Source: an uncultured Acetatifactor sp.
Lineage (GTDB): Bacteria > Bacillota > Clostridia > Lachnospirales > Lachnospiraceae
Direction: 5' to 3'
Assembly (NCBI GenBank): GCA_910587555.1
Contig: CAJULV010000014.1
Span: forward strand, 10,280 to 74,279
DNA: 64,000 nucleotides
This document shows positions 52,481 through 60,343 of this stretch, in pieces. The notes under the pieces are model-generated. The model ran no database searches and was not told the DNA's origin. It was given only the letters and a program-made list of their open reading frames with translations. A program made the translations under genes and the position numbers. The first letter of the stretch is position 1. Each line of letters begins with the position of its first letter.

Positions 52481-53287
52481 CTACCGCTTCTGCCGTCTGG
52501 AAATCAGAAGGCATCCCGTTATGCCGATTGCGCCGGGAATGATGGATTCCAGGGTCATATACAGATAAGAGAGTTTCAGCGTATCAAAGCTAGCCATGAA
52601 ATATAGCCACAGGTCATAGTTTATAGCCAGGAAAATCCCCGTTATGTTCAGGCACAGCAGCAGGTGGCAGTTCCGCTCCTGTCTCACCGTACACCACAGG
52701 TTATAGAGGAAGAAGGCAAGCTGGGCGGCAAAAGCGGCTGCAAGCTGCCACCTCAGGATAGGGCCTACTTTCATTAATTCTATCCCGAAAATGGTTTCAA
52801 CGCCCGGCCTAAGCTGCATGGTGAGATATAGATAAATCAGGAAAAAGTAAACATCCAGTACAATGGAGAACCCTCCCAACAGATAAGCCTTTTTTCCGGG
52901 AGACTGCCTTTCCCTGCGTCCCGTGCAGGACACAAGTACAACAAGGATACAGATGGTTTCCAGCACCCAGGGACGGCTGAACATGACATAGTTTGCGTTT
53001 TGGGCAAGGAACAGCTCGATGCCGTAGTATAACAGAAACAACAGGATTCCGTAATTCACCACGCGCTGAAAGTTCAGGTTCCGCTTTATCTTTTTCAGCC
53101 CGTCAAGCCCTTTCTGCTCCAGTTTTTCCCCGGAGAGAGCGCTGGTTCGAAGGCGGGCCGCAATCAGGCGGCATTCCCCGCATTCCTCCAGATGGGACTC
53201 CACACACGCTTTTGTGGCCTGGGAGCATACCTCGTCCACATAGGACGGGATTAGATCTCTGATGATGTCGCAATTCATTTTTTCCAT
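52481..53287 (-). CDS. Zinc-finger anti-sigma factor with six membrane helices
   Basis: A 268-residue membrane protein. The cytoplasmic N-terminal anti-sigma domain has the zf-HC2 pattern H-x3-C-x2-C (ESHLEECGECR, about residues 28-38) plus an upstream Cys. After a charged stretch follow about six membrane helices (from residue 75). It should hold the ECF sigma factor until a membrane or envelope signal frees it. Its start overlaps the end of the sigma gene by 13 nt, and AGGAGG precedes ATG 53287. The signal is unknown. Confidence 0.88.
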   Translation of the reverse strand: MEKMNCDIIRDLIPSYVDEVCSQATKACVESHLEECGECRLIAARLRTSALSGEKLEQKGLDGLKKIKRNLNFQRVVNYGILLFLLYYGIELFLAQNANYVMFSRPWVLETICILVVLVSCTGRRERQSPGKKAYLLGGFSIVLDVYFFLIYLYLTMQLRPGVETIFGIELMKVGPILRWQLAAAFAAQLAFFLYNLWCTVRQERNCHLLLCLNITGIFLAINYDLWLYFMASFDTLKLSYLYMTLESIIPGAIGITGCLLISRRQKR

Positions 53288-53754
53288 AGTGATACCTCCT
53301 CTGTCAAGATTAGTTTTGCGCGGTAAAATGTAACTCTTGCCCAGTTCTCGCTCCTTCCAAGAACCCGGCCGATTTCCCGGTAGGACAGGCCGCCAAGCAC
53401 CCGCAGCTCCACGGTTTTCCGAGTCTCGGGAGGGAGTTTCTGCAGCCGTTCCCACACGTCTGCCAGTTCCACCCGTGCCAGGGCATGCTGTTCGGTGTCC
53501 TGCCCGGATTCCAGTGTCTCGTCCAGTTCTTCCAGCCGGGCCCGGTTGGTTTTGGACCAGTGCTGATAGAGCAGGTGCTTTGCAATCTGGCACAGCCAGG
53601 TGGAGAGCTTGCAGCTTTTGTCGTAGCCGTCCAGGCACTCCAGGGCCTTTAAAAAGGTTTCCTGCATCAGGTCCTGAGCCAGTTCCCTGTCGTGGCATTT
53701 TGTGTACAGGAACTGAAATACAATCTGTGAATACTGCTGGTATATTTCATTCAT
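53275..53754 (-). CDS. ECF-type RNA polymerase sigma factor
   Basis: A 159-residue sigma-70 family protein with regions 2 and 4 only. Region 2 spans about residues 1-70 (LAQDLMQETFLKAL and LSTWLCQIAKHLLY), region 4 about 100-155 (LPPETRKTVELRVLGGLSYR (20), EIGRVLGRSENWARVTFYRA (20)). It is the ECF class, paired with a membrane anti-sigma. AGGAGGAA precedes ATG 53754. A candidate self-recognised promoter with TGTAAC lies about 45 nt upstream. Confidence 0.92.
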   Translation of the reverse strand: MNEIYQQYSQIVFQFLYTKCHDRELAQDLMQETFLKALECLDGYDKSCKLSTWLCQIAKHLLYQHWSKTNRARLEELDETLESGQDTEQHALARVELADVWERLQKLPPETRKTVELRVLGGLSYREIGRVLGRSENWARVTFYRAKLILTEEVSLWKK

Positions 53755-53777
53755 ATGTTCCTCCTCTCTGACTCTTA

Positions 53778-53804
53778 TATCCGTTTTCCGGAGGTTTCGT
53801 TACA
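53778..53804 (-). promoter_or_regulatory. Candidate ECF-dependent autoregulatory promoter
   Basis: Read on the minus strand: TGTAAC (53804-53799), 15-nt spacer, CGGATA (53783-53778), 24 nt before the sigma gene start. AAC at -35 and CG at -10 are typical ECF features, and no sigma-A promoter fits here. Confidence 0.45.
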
Positions 53805-54167
53805 GATTATTTTGCTGATTTTGCGTTTGACGGGGGAATGGGAACCCATTGGGAATGGGACGGGATAATTTCTGCTGCCATCATTATATACGGCGTGCCC
53901 GGGAAAGGCAAGGGGCTATCCCGGAAGCAAGATGCATGGAACAGGATGCTTTATGGCGGCTGTTTATTCCGGAGAAGGGCTTTTGGGGAAGGCGCCGTTT
54001 TGGATGATGGGGATATCCGGTCCGGGGTGCCGGGTCCCGCGCGGAATCCGGATTCCGGTTTTGGAATTATGGACATACTTTGTCTTCGGCAGGCATAGAA
54101 TAAAACAATTCAGACGAAAAGTGCTGGAGTGTTGCCGTAAAATTCTGCAAGCTTGGGGAGGTTTCGT
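53805..54167. other. Intergenic stretch without a recognised gene
   Basis: About 360 nt between the divergent sigma gene and the P-ATPase. It holds a small dyad AATGGG-AA-CCCATT followed by a repeat of GGGAATGGGA (about 53834-53860). A frame of 86 codons exists at 53838-54098 but has no ribosome site and no recognisable sequence. No convincing sigma-A promoter for the P-ATPase was seen. Confidence 0.4.
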
Positions 54168-57107
54168 GTGTTTGAACAGTGCAGCGTGGTGGAAACCATA
54201 GAGAAATTGAAAAGCGACGGGCAGTCGGGCTTAAGTGTGCGGGAAGCGGGGGAGCGCCTGCGGCGGGACGGGAGGAACGAAATGAAGGCTCCCCGGAAGA
54301 AGACAATCGTGGAGTCATTTCTGGAGCAGCTCAATGACCCGCTGATTTACGTACTCATTGTGGCGGCGGTGGTATCCGTGCTGCTTCGGGAAATCAGCGA
54401 TGCGGCCATAATCGGTGTGGTGGTGGCAATGAACGCCGTGGTGGGGATGCTCCAGGAGGGAAAGGCCAGGAAAGCGCTGGATTCCCTGAAAAAGCTTGCC
54501 AGTCCCAAGGCGTATGTCATCCGGGAGGGGAGACATTTGGAGGTGCCGGCGGCAGAGCTTGTGAGAGGGGATTTGGTCTGCCTGGAAGCAGGCTGTCAGG
54601 TGCCGGCGGACATGCGGCTGGTGGATTCCTTTAACCTGAAAATTGAAGAATCGGCTCTGACGGGAGAGTCTCTTCCCATAGAGAAGAATGCGGGATTCGT
54701 GGGCGCGGCAGGAAGGGAAATGCCCCTGGGGGACAGGAAAAACATGGCATACATGTCAACCATTGTCACTTACGGGCGGGCAAGGGGTGTAGTCACGGCC
54801 ACCGGCATGGATACGGAGCTGGGGCGGATTGCAGCCATGATTACCGAGGCCGGGGAAGAGTCCACTCCGCTGCAGAAGCGCCTGGGCGAACTGGGAAAGA
54901 TCCTAAGCTTCTTAAGCCTGCTTCTGTGTGCCGCCCTGTTTGCCATTGCGGTGCTGCAGCACAGAAACGTGCCGGAGATGCTGATTACGGCCATATCCCT
55001 GGCGGTGGCGGCGGTGCCGGAGGGCTTGCCGGCGGTGGTGACCATCTGCCTGGCGCTGAGCGTTACCCGGATGGTGAGGGTCAATACCATTGTACGCAGG
55101 CTTCCTTCCGTGGAAACCCTGGGTGCCGTCAGTGTAGTCTGCTCAGACAAGACGGGAACGCTTACCCGGAACCGCATGACGGTGGAAAAGTGCTGGGTGG
55201 GGAGCAGGATGCGGACGGGAGCGGAATGCAGTCCGTCTCTATACGGGGATTTTTATAAGGGAATGGTTTTGTGCAACGACGCTTCCATAGAGCAGGGCGC
55301 AAGGAGCGGCGACCCCACGGAGCTGGCGCTGCTGGATCTGGCAGAGAGCCACGGAGTCCGGAAATCGGAGCTGGAACGGCTGATGCCCAGAGTGAATGAG
55401 CTGCCCTTCGACTCGGACAGGAAGATGATGACGACACTGCACGGAAACGGCGGCGGGGCGGTTTTTCACCCGGGAAATGCAGGGCTGGAGGAACAGGGCA
55501 GATTTTCATCCCCGGGCAGGAGACGGGGAGAGCTGCATGCTGCGGAAGCGCCGGCTGCCGCGGCGGGATTTCCCGGTACATATGGTCCGGAACGGAATAA
55601 GGCCGGATTCTGGGGCGGCACGGAACACAATTCTGGGAGCGGCGCCGGTAAGAGGATGGTATCTTACACAAAGGGGGCACCGGACGAGGTTCTGAAACGG
55701 TGTACCATGATATTGTCAGAGAACGGCCCGGTGAGGCTGAATGACTATCACAGAAGGCAGCTGCAGGCCGCGCTGGAGGAGATGTCAGGCGACGCGCTGC
55801 GCACGCTGGCGGTTGCCATGAGGACGGAAGACGGGGCAGCGGCGGGCCGGAGAAGTGCCGTGGGGGCGGGAAGTGCCGCTATGGGAAAGCAAAGTACCAT
55901 GGGGGGCGGGTCCCCCGGGGTAAAGGAAGAGAACCTGGTTTTCCTGGGGATGGTGGGCATGCGCGACCCGGCCAGGCCGGAGGCGGCCAGGGCAGTGGCG
56001 GACTTTAAGACTGCAGGCGTGAAGACCGTGATGATTACCGGCGATCATGTGGATACGGCTTTTGCCATCGCCAGGCAGCTGGGGATTGCGGACAGCCGCA
56101 GGCAGTGTATGACGGGCGGGGAACTGACGGCTCTTTCGGAACAGGAATTCCGGGAGCAAATCGACGACTTGTGTGTCTTCGCAAGGGTTTCTCCTGCCCA
56201 GAAGGTACGCATTGTGGAGGGCTTCCAAGAGCGGGGCGGGATAGTGGCGATGACCGGGGACGGCGTCAACGACGCGCCTTCCCTGAAAAAGGCGGATATC
56301 GGCATTGCCATGGGAAAGAACGGTACGGATGTGGCCAGGCAGGCCTCGGACATGATATTGACGGATGACAACTTTGCTACCATACGGCGGGCCATCGAGG
56401 AAGGGCGGGGGGTTTACGAAAATATCAGGAAATCGGTTATCTTTCTGCTGTCCTCCAACCTGGGAGAGATTATCACCATGTTTCTGGCAGTGGCCTGCGG
56501 CATGGCGTCCCCGCTGAAGTCCAGCCATATCCTCTGGATTAACCTGATTACGGATTCGCTTCCTGCCCTGGCGCTTGGGGTGGATAAGAACGATGGAGCC
56601 GGCCTGATGAGACAGCCTCCCAGGAAGGCTGACGAGAGCCTGTTTGCCAGGGGCGGGTTTGCCTGTACCTGCCTTTACGGCATGTTGATTGCGGCCGTGA
56701 GCCTGACGGCGTTTCTGATGCTGCCCTGTGCGCTGCTGCGTGTGAACGGGCTGGCGGTGAATCCGGGGAATCTGTCAGTGCTGCTTCAGGACGGTTCCGT
56801 GCTTGCCAGGGCGCAGACCTATGCGTTTACGGTATTGGGGATGTCCCAGCTGTTCCACGCGGTGGGAATGCGGGATACCCAGAAATCCGTCTTTCGAATG
56901 AATCATCTGGAAAACAGGCTGATGCTGCTGGCCTGCGGACTGGGGTTCCTGCTGCAGTTTGCGGTGACGGAGGTGTCTTTTCTGATCCGGGCCTTCGGGA
57001 CATCACCGTTGTCCGGGCGGGAGTGGCTGCGTCTGAGCCTTCTGGCCGCAGCGCCGCTGTTTGCCCATGAAGTGATTGCACTCTGTTCCCGAAGGGGAAG
57101 TCGTTAA
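54168..57107 (+). CDS. Calcium-type P-type ATPase (P2A/P2B) with low-complexity N-domain inserts
   Basis: Cation-exporting P-type ATPase of 979 residues. Actuator TGES (about 165), M4 VAAVPEGLPAVVT, phosphorylation loop DKTGT (D327), KGAPD nucleotide motif, hinge TGDGVNDAP (about 696), M5 SSNLGEI (about 762-768) and M6 NLITD (792-796). The Asn/Glu in M5 and Asn/Asp in M6 match calcium-pump coordination, so Ca2+ is the likely substrate. GTG 54168 has GGAGG 6 nt upstream. Two inserts stand out in the nucleotide-binding domain: about 69 residues (426-494) between SDRKMMTTLH and MVSYTKGAPD, and about 36 residues (551-587), both rich in Gly, Ala, Ser and Arg and absent from typical relatives. The frame stays open through both. 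Confidence 0.9.
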   Translation: MFEQCSVVETIEKLKSDGQSGLSVREAGERLRRDGRNEMKAPRKKTIVESFLEQLNDPLIYVLIVAAVVSVLLREISDAAIIGVVVAMNAVVGMLQEGKARKALDSLKKLASPKAYVIREGRHLEVPAAELVRGDLVCLEAGCQVPADMRLVDSFNLKIEESALTGESLPIEKNAGFVGAAGREMPLGDRKNMAYMSTIVTYGRARGVVTATGMDTELGRIAAMITEAGEESTPLQKRLGELGKILSFLSLLLCAALFAIAVLQHRNVPEMLITAISLAVAAVPEGLPAVVTICLALSVTRMVRVNTIVRRLPSVETLGAVSVVCSDKTGTLTRNRMTVEKCWVGSRMRTGAECSPSLYGDFYKGMVLCNDASIEQGARSGDPTELALLDLAESHGVRKSELERLMPRVNELPFDSDRKMMTTLHGNGGGAVFHPGNAGLEEQGRFSSPGRRRGELHAAEAPAAAAGFPGTYGPERNKAGFWGGTEHNSGSGAGKRMVSYTKGAPDEVLKRCTMILSENGPVRLNDYHRRQLQAALEEMSGDALRTLAVAMRTEDGAAAGRRSAVGAGSAAMGKQSTMGGGSPGVKEENLVFLGMVGMRDPARPEAARAVADFKTAGVKTVMITGDHVDTAFAIARQLGIADSRRQCMTGGELTALSEQEFREQIDDLCVFARVSPAQKVRIVEGFQERGGIVAMTGDGVNDAPSLKKADIGIAMGKNGTDVARQASDMILTDDNFATIRRAIEEGRGVYENIRKSVIFLLSSNLGEIITMFLAVACGMASPLKSSHILWINLITDSLPALALGVDKNDGAGLMRQPPRKADESLFARGGFACTCLYGMLIAAVSLTAFLMLPCALLRVNGLAVNPGNLSVLLQDGSVLARAQTYAFTVLGMSQLFHAVGMRDTQKSVFRMNHLENRLMLLACGLGFLLQFAVTEVSFLIRAFGTSPLSGREWLRLSLLAAAPLFAHEVIALCSRRGSR

Positions 57108-57236
57108 CGATGTAAAATTGGTAGAAATATACAAATATTCATTCAAATATATTTAAATTTTATTAAATTTTAATATATTTTAACCGCGGAAAAACAAATT
57201 TTTCGACAATTAAATATTCCATTTTACAGAAGAGTG

Positions 57237-57245
57237 TGATATAAT
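57237..57245 (+). promoter_or_regulatory. Extended -10 promoter for glgCD
   Basis: TG-A-TATAAT (57237-57245) in a strongly AT-rich region (57108-57260), with a leader of about 115 nt before glgC. No matching -35. Confidence 0.65.
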
Positions 57246-57366
57246 ATGGTAAATTAAAGATACTATACATTTGAATGGCCATTGCATTTGGTCTGTTTGT
57301 AAGCAGGGCGCTGTAGGCATCGTTTTTGATGTGTAGAAGAAATGAAAATCAGACAGAGGTGACAAT

Positions 57367-58641
57367 ATGGTCAAGAAAGAAATGATAGCCATGCTGTTGG
57401 CCGGAGGGCAGGGCAGCCGCCTGGGTGTACTTACATCCAAAGTGGCAAAGCCTGCCGTAGCTTTTGGCGGGAAGTATCGCATAATCGATTTTCCGCTTTC
57501 CAACTGCATTAATTCAGGCGTGGATACAGTGGGGGTTTTGACCCAATACCAGCCGCTGCGCCTGAACAGCCATATCGGAATCGGAATTCCATGGGATCTG
57601 GACCGCAATATCGGCGGTGTCACTGTGCTGCCGCCCTACGAGAGGCTTTCCAGCAGCGAGTGGTACACGGGTACGGCCAATGCCATTTACCAGAATCTGG
57701 AATACATGGAGAGTTATCGCCCTGAATATGTATTGATTTTATCCGGTGATCACATCTATAAGATGGATTACGAGATTATGTTGGATTTTCATAAGGAGAG
57801 CGGTGCGGAAGTGACCATAGCGGTGATGCCGGTGCCCATGGAGGAAGCCGGCCGGTTCGGCATTATGACCGTGGACGAGCGGAACCGCATCCTGAAGTTT
57901 GAGGAGAAGCCGGCGTGTCCGCAGAGCAATCTGGCCAGTATGGGAATCTATATCTTTAATTGGAAGACGCTGAAGAGAGCGCTGCTTACCATGGCGGGAC
58001 AGCCTGCCCTGGATTTCGGGAAGCATATTATTCCCTATTGCCATCGGAAGGGAACCCCCATGTATGCCTACGAATTTACGGGATACTGGAAGGACGTAGG
58101 GACGCTGCAGTCCTATTGGGAAGCCAATATGGAGCTGATCGACATCGTACCGGAGTTTAATCTATATGAAGAATACTGGAAGGTTTACACCAAGAGCGAG
58201 ATTCAGCCGCCGCAGTATTTTTCCTGTGACAGCGTGGTGGAGCGCAGCATCATCGGCGAGGGGACGGATGTCTTCGGCAAGGTGTACAATTCCGTCATAG
58301 GCTGCGGGGTTACCATAGGGAAGGACACGGTGGTGCGTGATTCCATCATTATGAATAACACGCAGATTGGGAATCAGTGTGAACTGTATAAGGCGATTGT
58401 GGCGGAGGAGGTCCGGCTGGGAAACCATGTGCGCCTGGGAATCGGGGAAGAGGCGGAGAATGATACCGCCCCTCATATTTATAATCGCGGAATCGTTACG
58501 GTGGGTGAGCGGAGCGTGATTCCCAACGGCATCACCGTGGGAAAGAATTCGGTTATCTTCGGCGTCACCACCGGGGCGGATTACCAGGATTGTGCTCTTC
58601 CGGGCGGCAAGACTTTGATTAAGGCAGGTGAGCAGCTATGA
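57367..58641 (+). CDS. glgC: Glucose-1-phosphate adenylyltransferase
   Basis: Makes ADP-glucose for glycogen synthesis. It is 424 residues: nucleotidyltransferase domain with MLLAGGQGSRLGVLT, KPAVAFGGKYRIIDFPLSNC (20), SGDHIYKMDY and a KFEEKP sugar-phosphate site, then a left-handed beta-helix C-terminal domain. The catalytic Asp (DHIYKMDY) and Lys residues are intact. GAGGTG precedes ATG. Its last 4 nt overlap the glgD start, indicating tight coupling. Confidence 0.95.
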   Translation: MVKKEMIAMLLAGGQGSRLGVLTSKVAKPAVAFGGKYRIIDFPLSNCINSGVDTVGVLTQYQPLRLNSHIGIGIPWDLDRNIGGVTVLPPYERLSSSEWYTGTANAIYQNLEYMESYRPEYVLILSGDHIYKMDYEIMLDFHKESGAEVTIAVMPVPMEEAGRFGIMTVDERNRILKFEEKPACPQSNLASMGIYIFNWKTLKRALLTMAGQPALDFGKHIIPYCHRKGTPMYAYEFTGYWKDVGTLQSYWEANMELIDIVPEFNLYEEYWKVYTKSEIQPPQYFSCDSVVERSIIGEGTDVFGKVYNSVIGCGVTIGKDTVVRDSIIMNNTQIGNQCELYKAIVAEEVRLGNHVRLGIGEEAENDTAPHIYNRGIVTVGERSVIPNGITVGKNSVIFGVTTGADYQDCALPGGKTLIKAGEQL

Positions 58642-59759
58642 GAGCAATCGGAATCATTTTAGCCGGCGGCAATAACCGGCGGATGGGGGAGCTGTCGCGA
58701 AATCGGGCGGTCTGTGCGATGCCGGTCGCAGGCAGCTACCGCAGCATTGATTTTACCTTAAGCAATATGTCCAATTCCCATATCCAGAGGGTGGCGGTGC
58801 TGACTCAGTACAATGCCAGCAGCCTGAATGAGCATCTCAGTTCGTCCAAGTGGTGGGATTTCGGGCGCAAGCAGGGCGGGCTGTATACCTTTACGCCGGT
58901 GGTGACTGCGCAGAACAGCAACTGGTACAGGGGGACGGCGGATGCCATTTTTCAGAACCTGAATTTCCTGAAAAACAGCCATGAACCGTATGTGGTGCTT
59001 GCTTCCGGGGACGGGGTGTACAAGCTGGATTTCAATAAGATGCTGGCGTATCATATTGAGAAGAAGGCGGATATTACGGTAGCCTGCCGTGAGATGGAAG
59101 AAGGCGCGAACCTGGAGCGTTTCGGCACAATCAGGATGAATGAGGAAAGCCGTATAGAGGAGTTTGAGGAAAAGCCCCTGCGGGCCAAATCCAATGTGAT
59201 TTCCTGCGGCATTTATATTCTGCGCCGCCGCCAGCTGATTGAGATGGTGGAGAAGTGCGCGGAGGAGGACAGATATGATTTTGTGCGGGATATTTTAATC
59301 CGCTATAAGGATGTAAGGAGGATTTTCGGTTATCAGTTAAGGGATTACTGGAGAAATATCGCCTCGGTGGAGGATTACTACGGCACCAATATGGACTTCC
59401 TGAAGCCGGAGGTGAGGAATTATTTCTTTAAGCAGTACCCGGACATCTATTCCAGGGTTGACGACCTGGCTCCCGCGAAATACAATGTGGGTGCCCGGGT
59501 GAGGAACAGCCTGATTTCCAGCGGCTGTATCGTGAACGGCCTGGCGGAGAATTCCGTGATATTTAAAAAAAGCTATATAGGAAACAACTGTTGTGTGAAA
59601 AATTCAATCATACTGAATGATGTGTATATCGGCGACAACACATGCATTGAAAACTGTATTGTGGAGAGCCACAGCACCATTCGGGCAGATTCCCACTATG
59701 TGGGTGAGGGTGGTCATATCCGCATTGTACTGGAGCGGAATGAAAGATATACAATGTAA
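58638..59759 (+). CDS. glgD: GlgD, non-catalytic or regulatory partner of GlgC
   Basis: A 373-residue paralogue of GlgC. The nucleotide loop is altered (LAGGNNRRMGELSRNRAVCA, 20 residues) and lacks the Gly-rich and Arg/Lys pattern of GlgC, as in Firmicutes GlgD, where it modulates GlgC in a heterotetramer. ASGDGVYKLDFNKMLAY replaces the catalytic GDHIYKMDY. The beta-helix C-terminus is present. The start overlaps the glgC stop (ATGA). Confidence 0.94.
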   Translation: MRAIGIILAGGNNRRMGELSRNRAVCAMPVAGSYRSIDFTLSNMSNSHIQRVAVLTQYNASSLNEHLSSSKWWDFGRKQGGLYTFTPVVTAQNSNWYRGTADAIFQNLNFLKNSHEPYVVLASGDGVYKLDFNKMLAYHIEKKADITVACREMEEGANLERFGTIRMNEESRIEEFEEKPLRAKSNVISCGIYILRRRQLIEMVEKCAEEDRYDFVRDILIRYKDVRRIFGYQLRDYWRNIASVEDYYGTNMDFLKPEVRNYFFKQYPDIYSRVDDLAPAKYNVGARVRNSLISSGCIVNGLAENSVIFKKSYIGNNCCVKNSIILNDVYIGDNTCIENCIVESHSTIRADSHYVGEGGHIRIVLERNERYTM

Positions 59760-59800
59760 CACGGGGCGGTCTTAGATTCCTGAATAAGGGGGTTTTGCAG

Positions 59801-60073
59801 ATGCAGGTTACAGATGTACGCGTACGCAAAATTGCGAAGGAAGGCAGGATGAAGGCTGTTGTATCGATTACCTTGGATGATGAATTTGTAGTACATGACA
59901 TTAAGGTAATCGAGGGAGACAAGGGTTTATTCATCGCAATGCCCAGCAAGAGGACGGCAGATGGGGAATATAAGGACATTGCCCATCCCATCAATTCCTC
60001 TGCCAGAGATGCAATCCAGAAGGTGATTCTGGAAAGCTACGAGAAGGCTCTGTTGGAGCCGGACGGGGAATAG
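59801..60073 (+). CDS. spoVG: Septation regulator SpoVG
   Basis: A 90-residue RNA/DNA-binding regulator, conserved in Firmicutes and linked to septum placement, sporulation and capsule control. The sequence MQVTDVRVRKIAKEGRMKAV (20) and the FIAMPSKRTADGEYKDIAHP (20) motif are diagnostic. Start ATG 59801 has AAGGGGG 8 nt upstream; the TTG at 59795 is rejected. A strong terminator follows. Confidence 0.96.
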   Translation: MQVTDVRVRKIAKEGRMKAVVSITLDDEFVVHDIKVIEGDKGLFIAMPSKRTADGEYKDIAHPINSSARDAIQKVILESYEKALLEPDGE

Positions 60074-60109
60074 GACGTGACAGCATTGGTATTGACATTA
60101 GAATCCCCC

Positions 60110-60142
60110 AAAAGCCATGGCGAAAAATCCATGGCTTTTTTT
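60110..60142 (+). terminator. Intrinsic terminator after spoVG
   Basis: AAAAGCCATGG (60110-60120) pairs with CCATGGCTTTT (60129-60139), 8-nt loop, seven Ts in all. Confidence 0.92.
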
Positions 60143-60222
60143 GGACAAATTTGTTTATTTCATGGCAGCGGTAAAGGACAATCCATATTCGTTTTTAAAG
60201 GGGAAATTGGTGCTTCAGCTAC

Positions 60223-60251
60223 TTGACACCCGGAAGGTAAAGCATTATGAT
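60223..60251 (+). promoter_or_regulatory. Sigma-A promoter for the secreted repeat protein
   Basis: TTGACA (60223-60228), 17-nt spacer, TATGAT (60246-60251), about 90 nt before the ATG. Confidence 0.85.
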
Positions 60252-60343
60252 AAGGTAACATGTGGCAGATATTGTAAAGCCTGAGGGAAATTGCCCGTAT
60301 ACCGGTTTCTAAAAAAGCGATAAAGGAGGTAAACAGCAGCTAA

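Noticed and set aside
52481..53698. Long N-terminal extension of the anti-sigma gene
   Set aside because: The extra 137 codons are antisense-free but overlap the sigma gene in another frame and have no family similarity; AGGAGG marks the start at 53287.
53838..54098. 86-codon ORF between the sigma factor and the P-ATPase
   Set aside because: No ribosome site, no recognisable sequence, and low-confidence composition.
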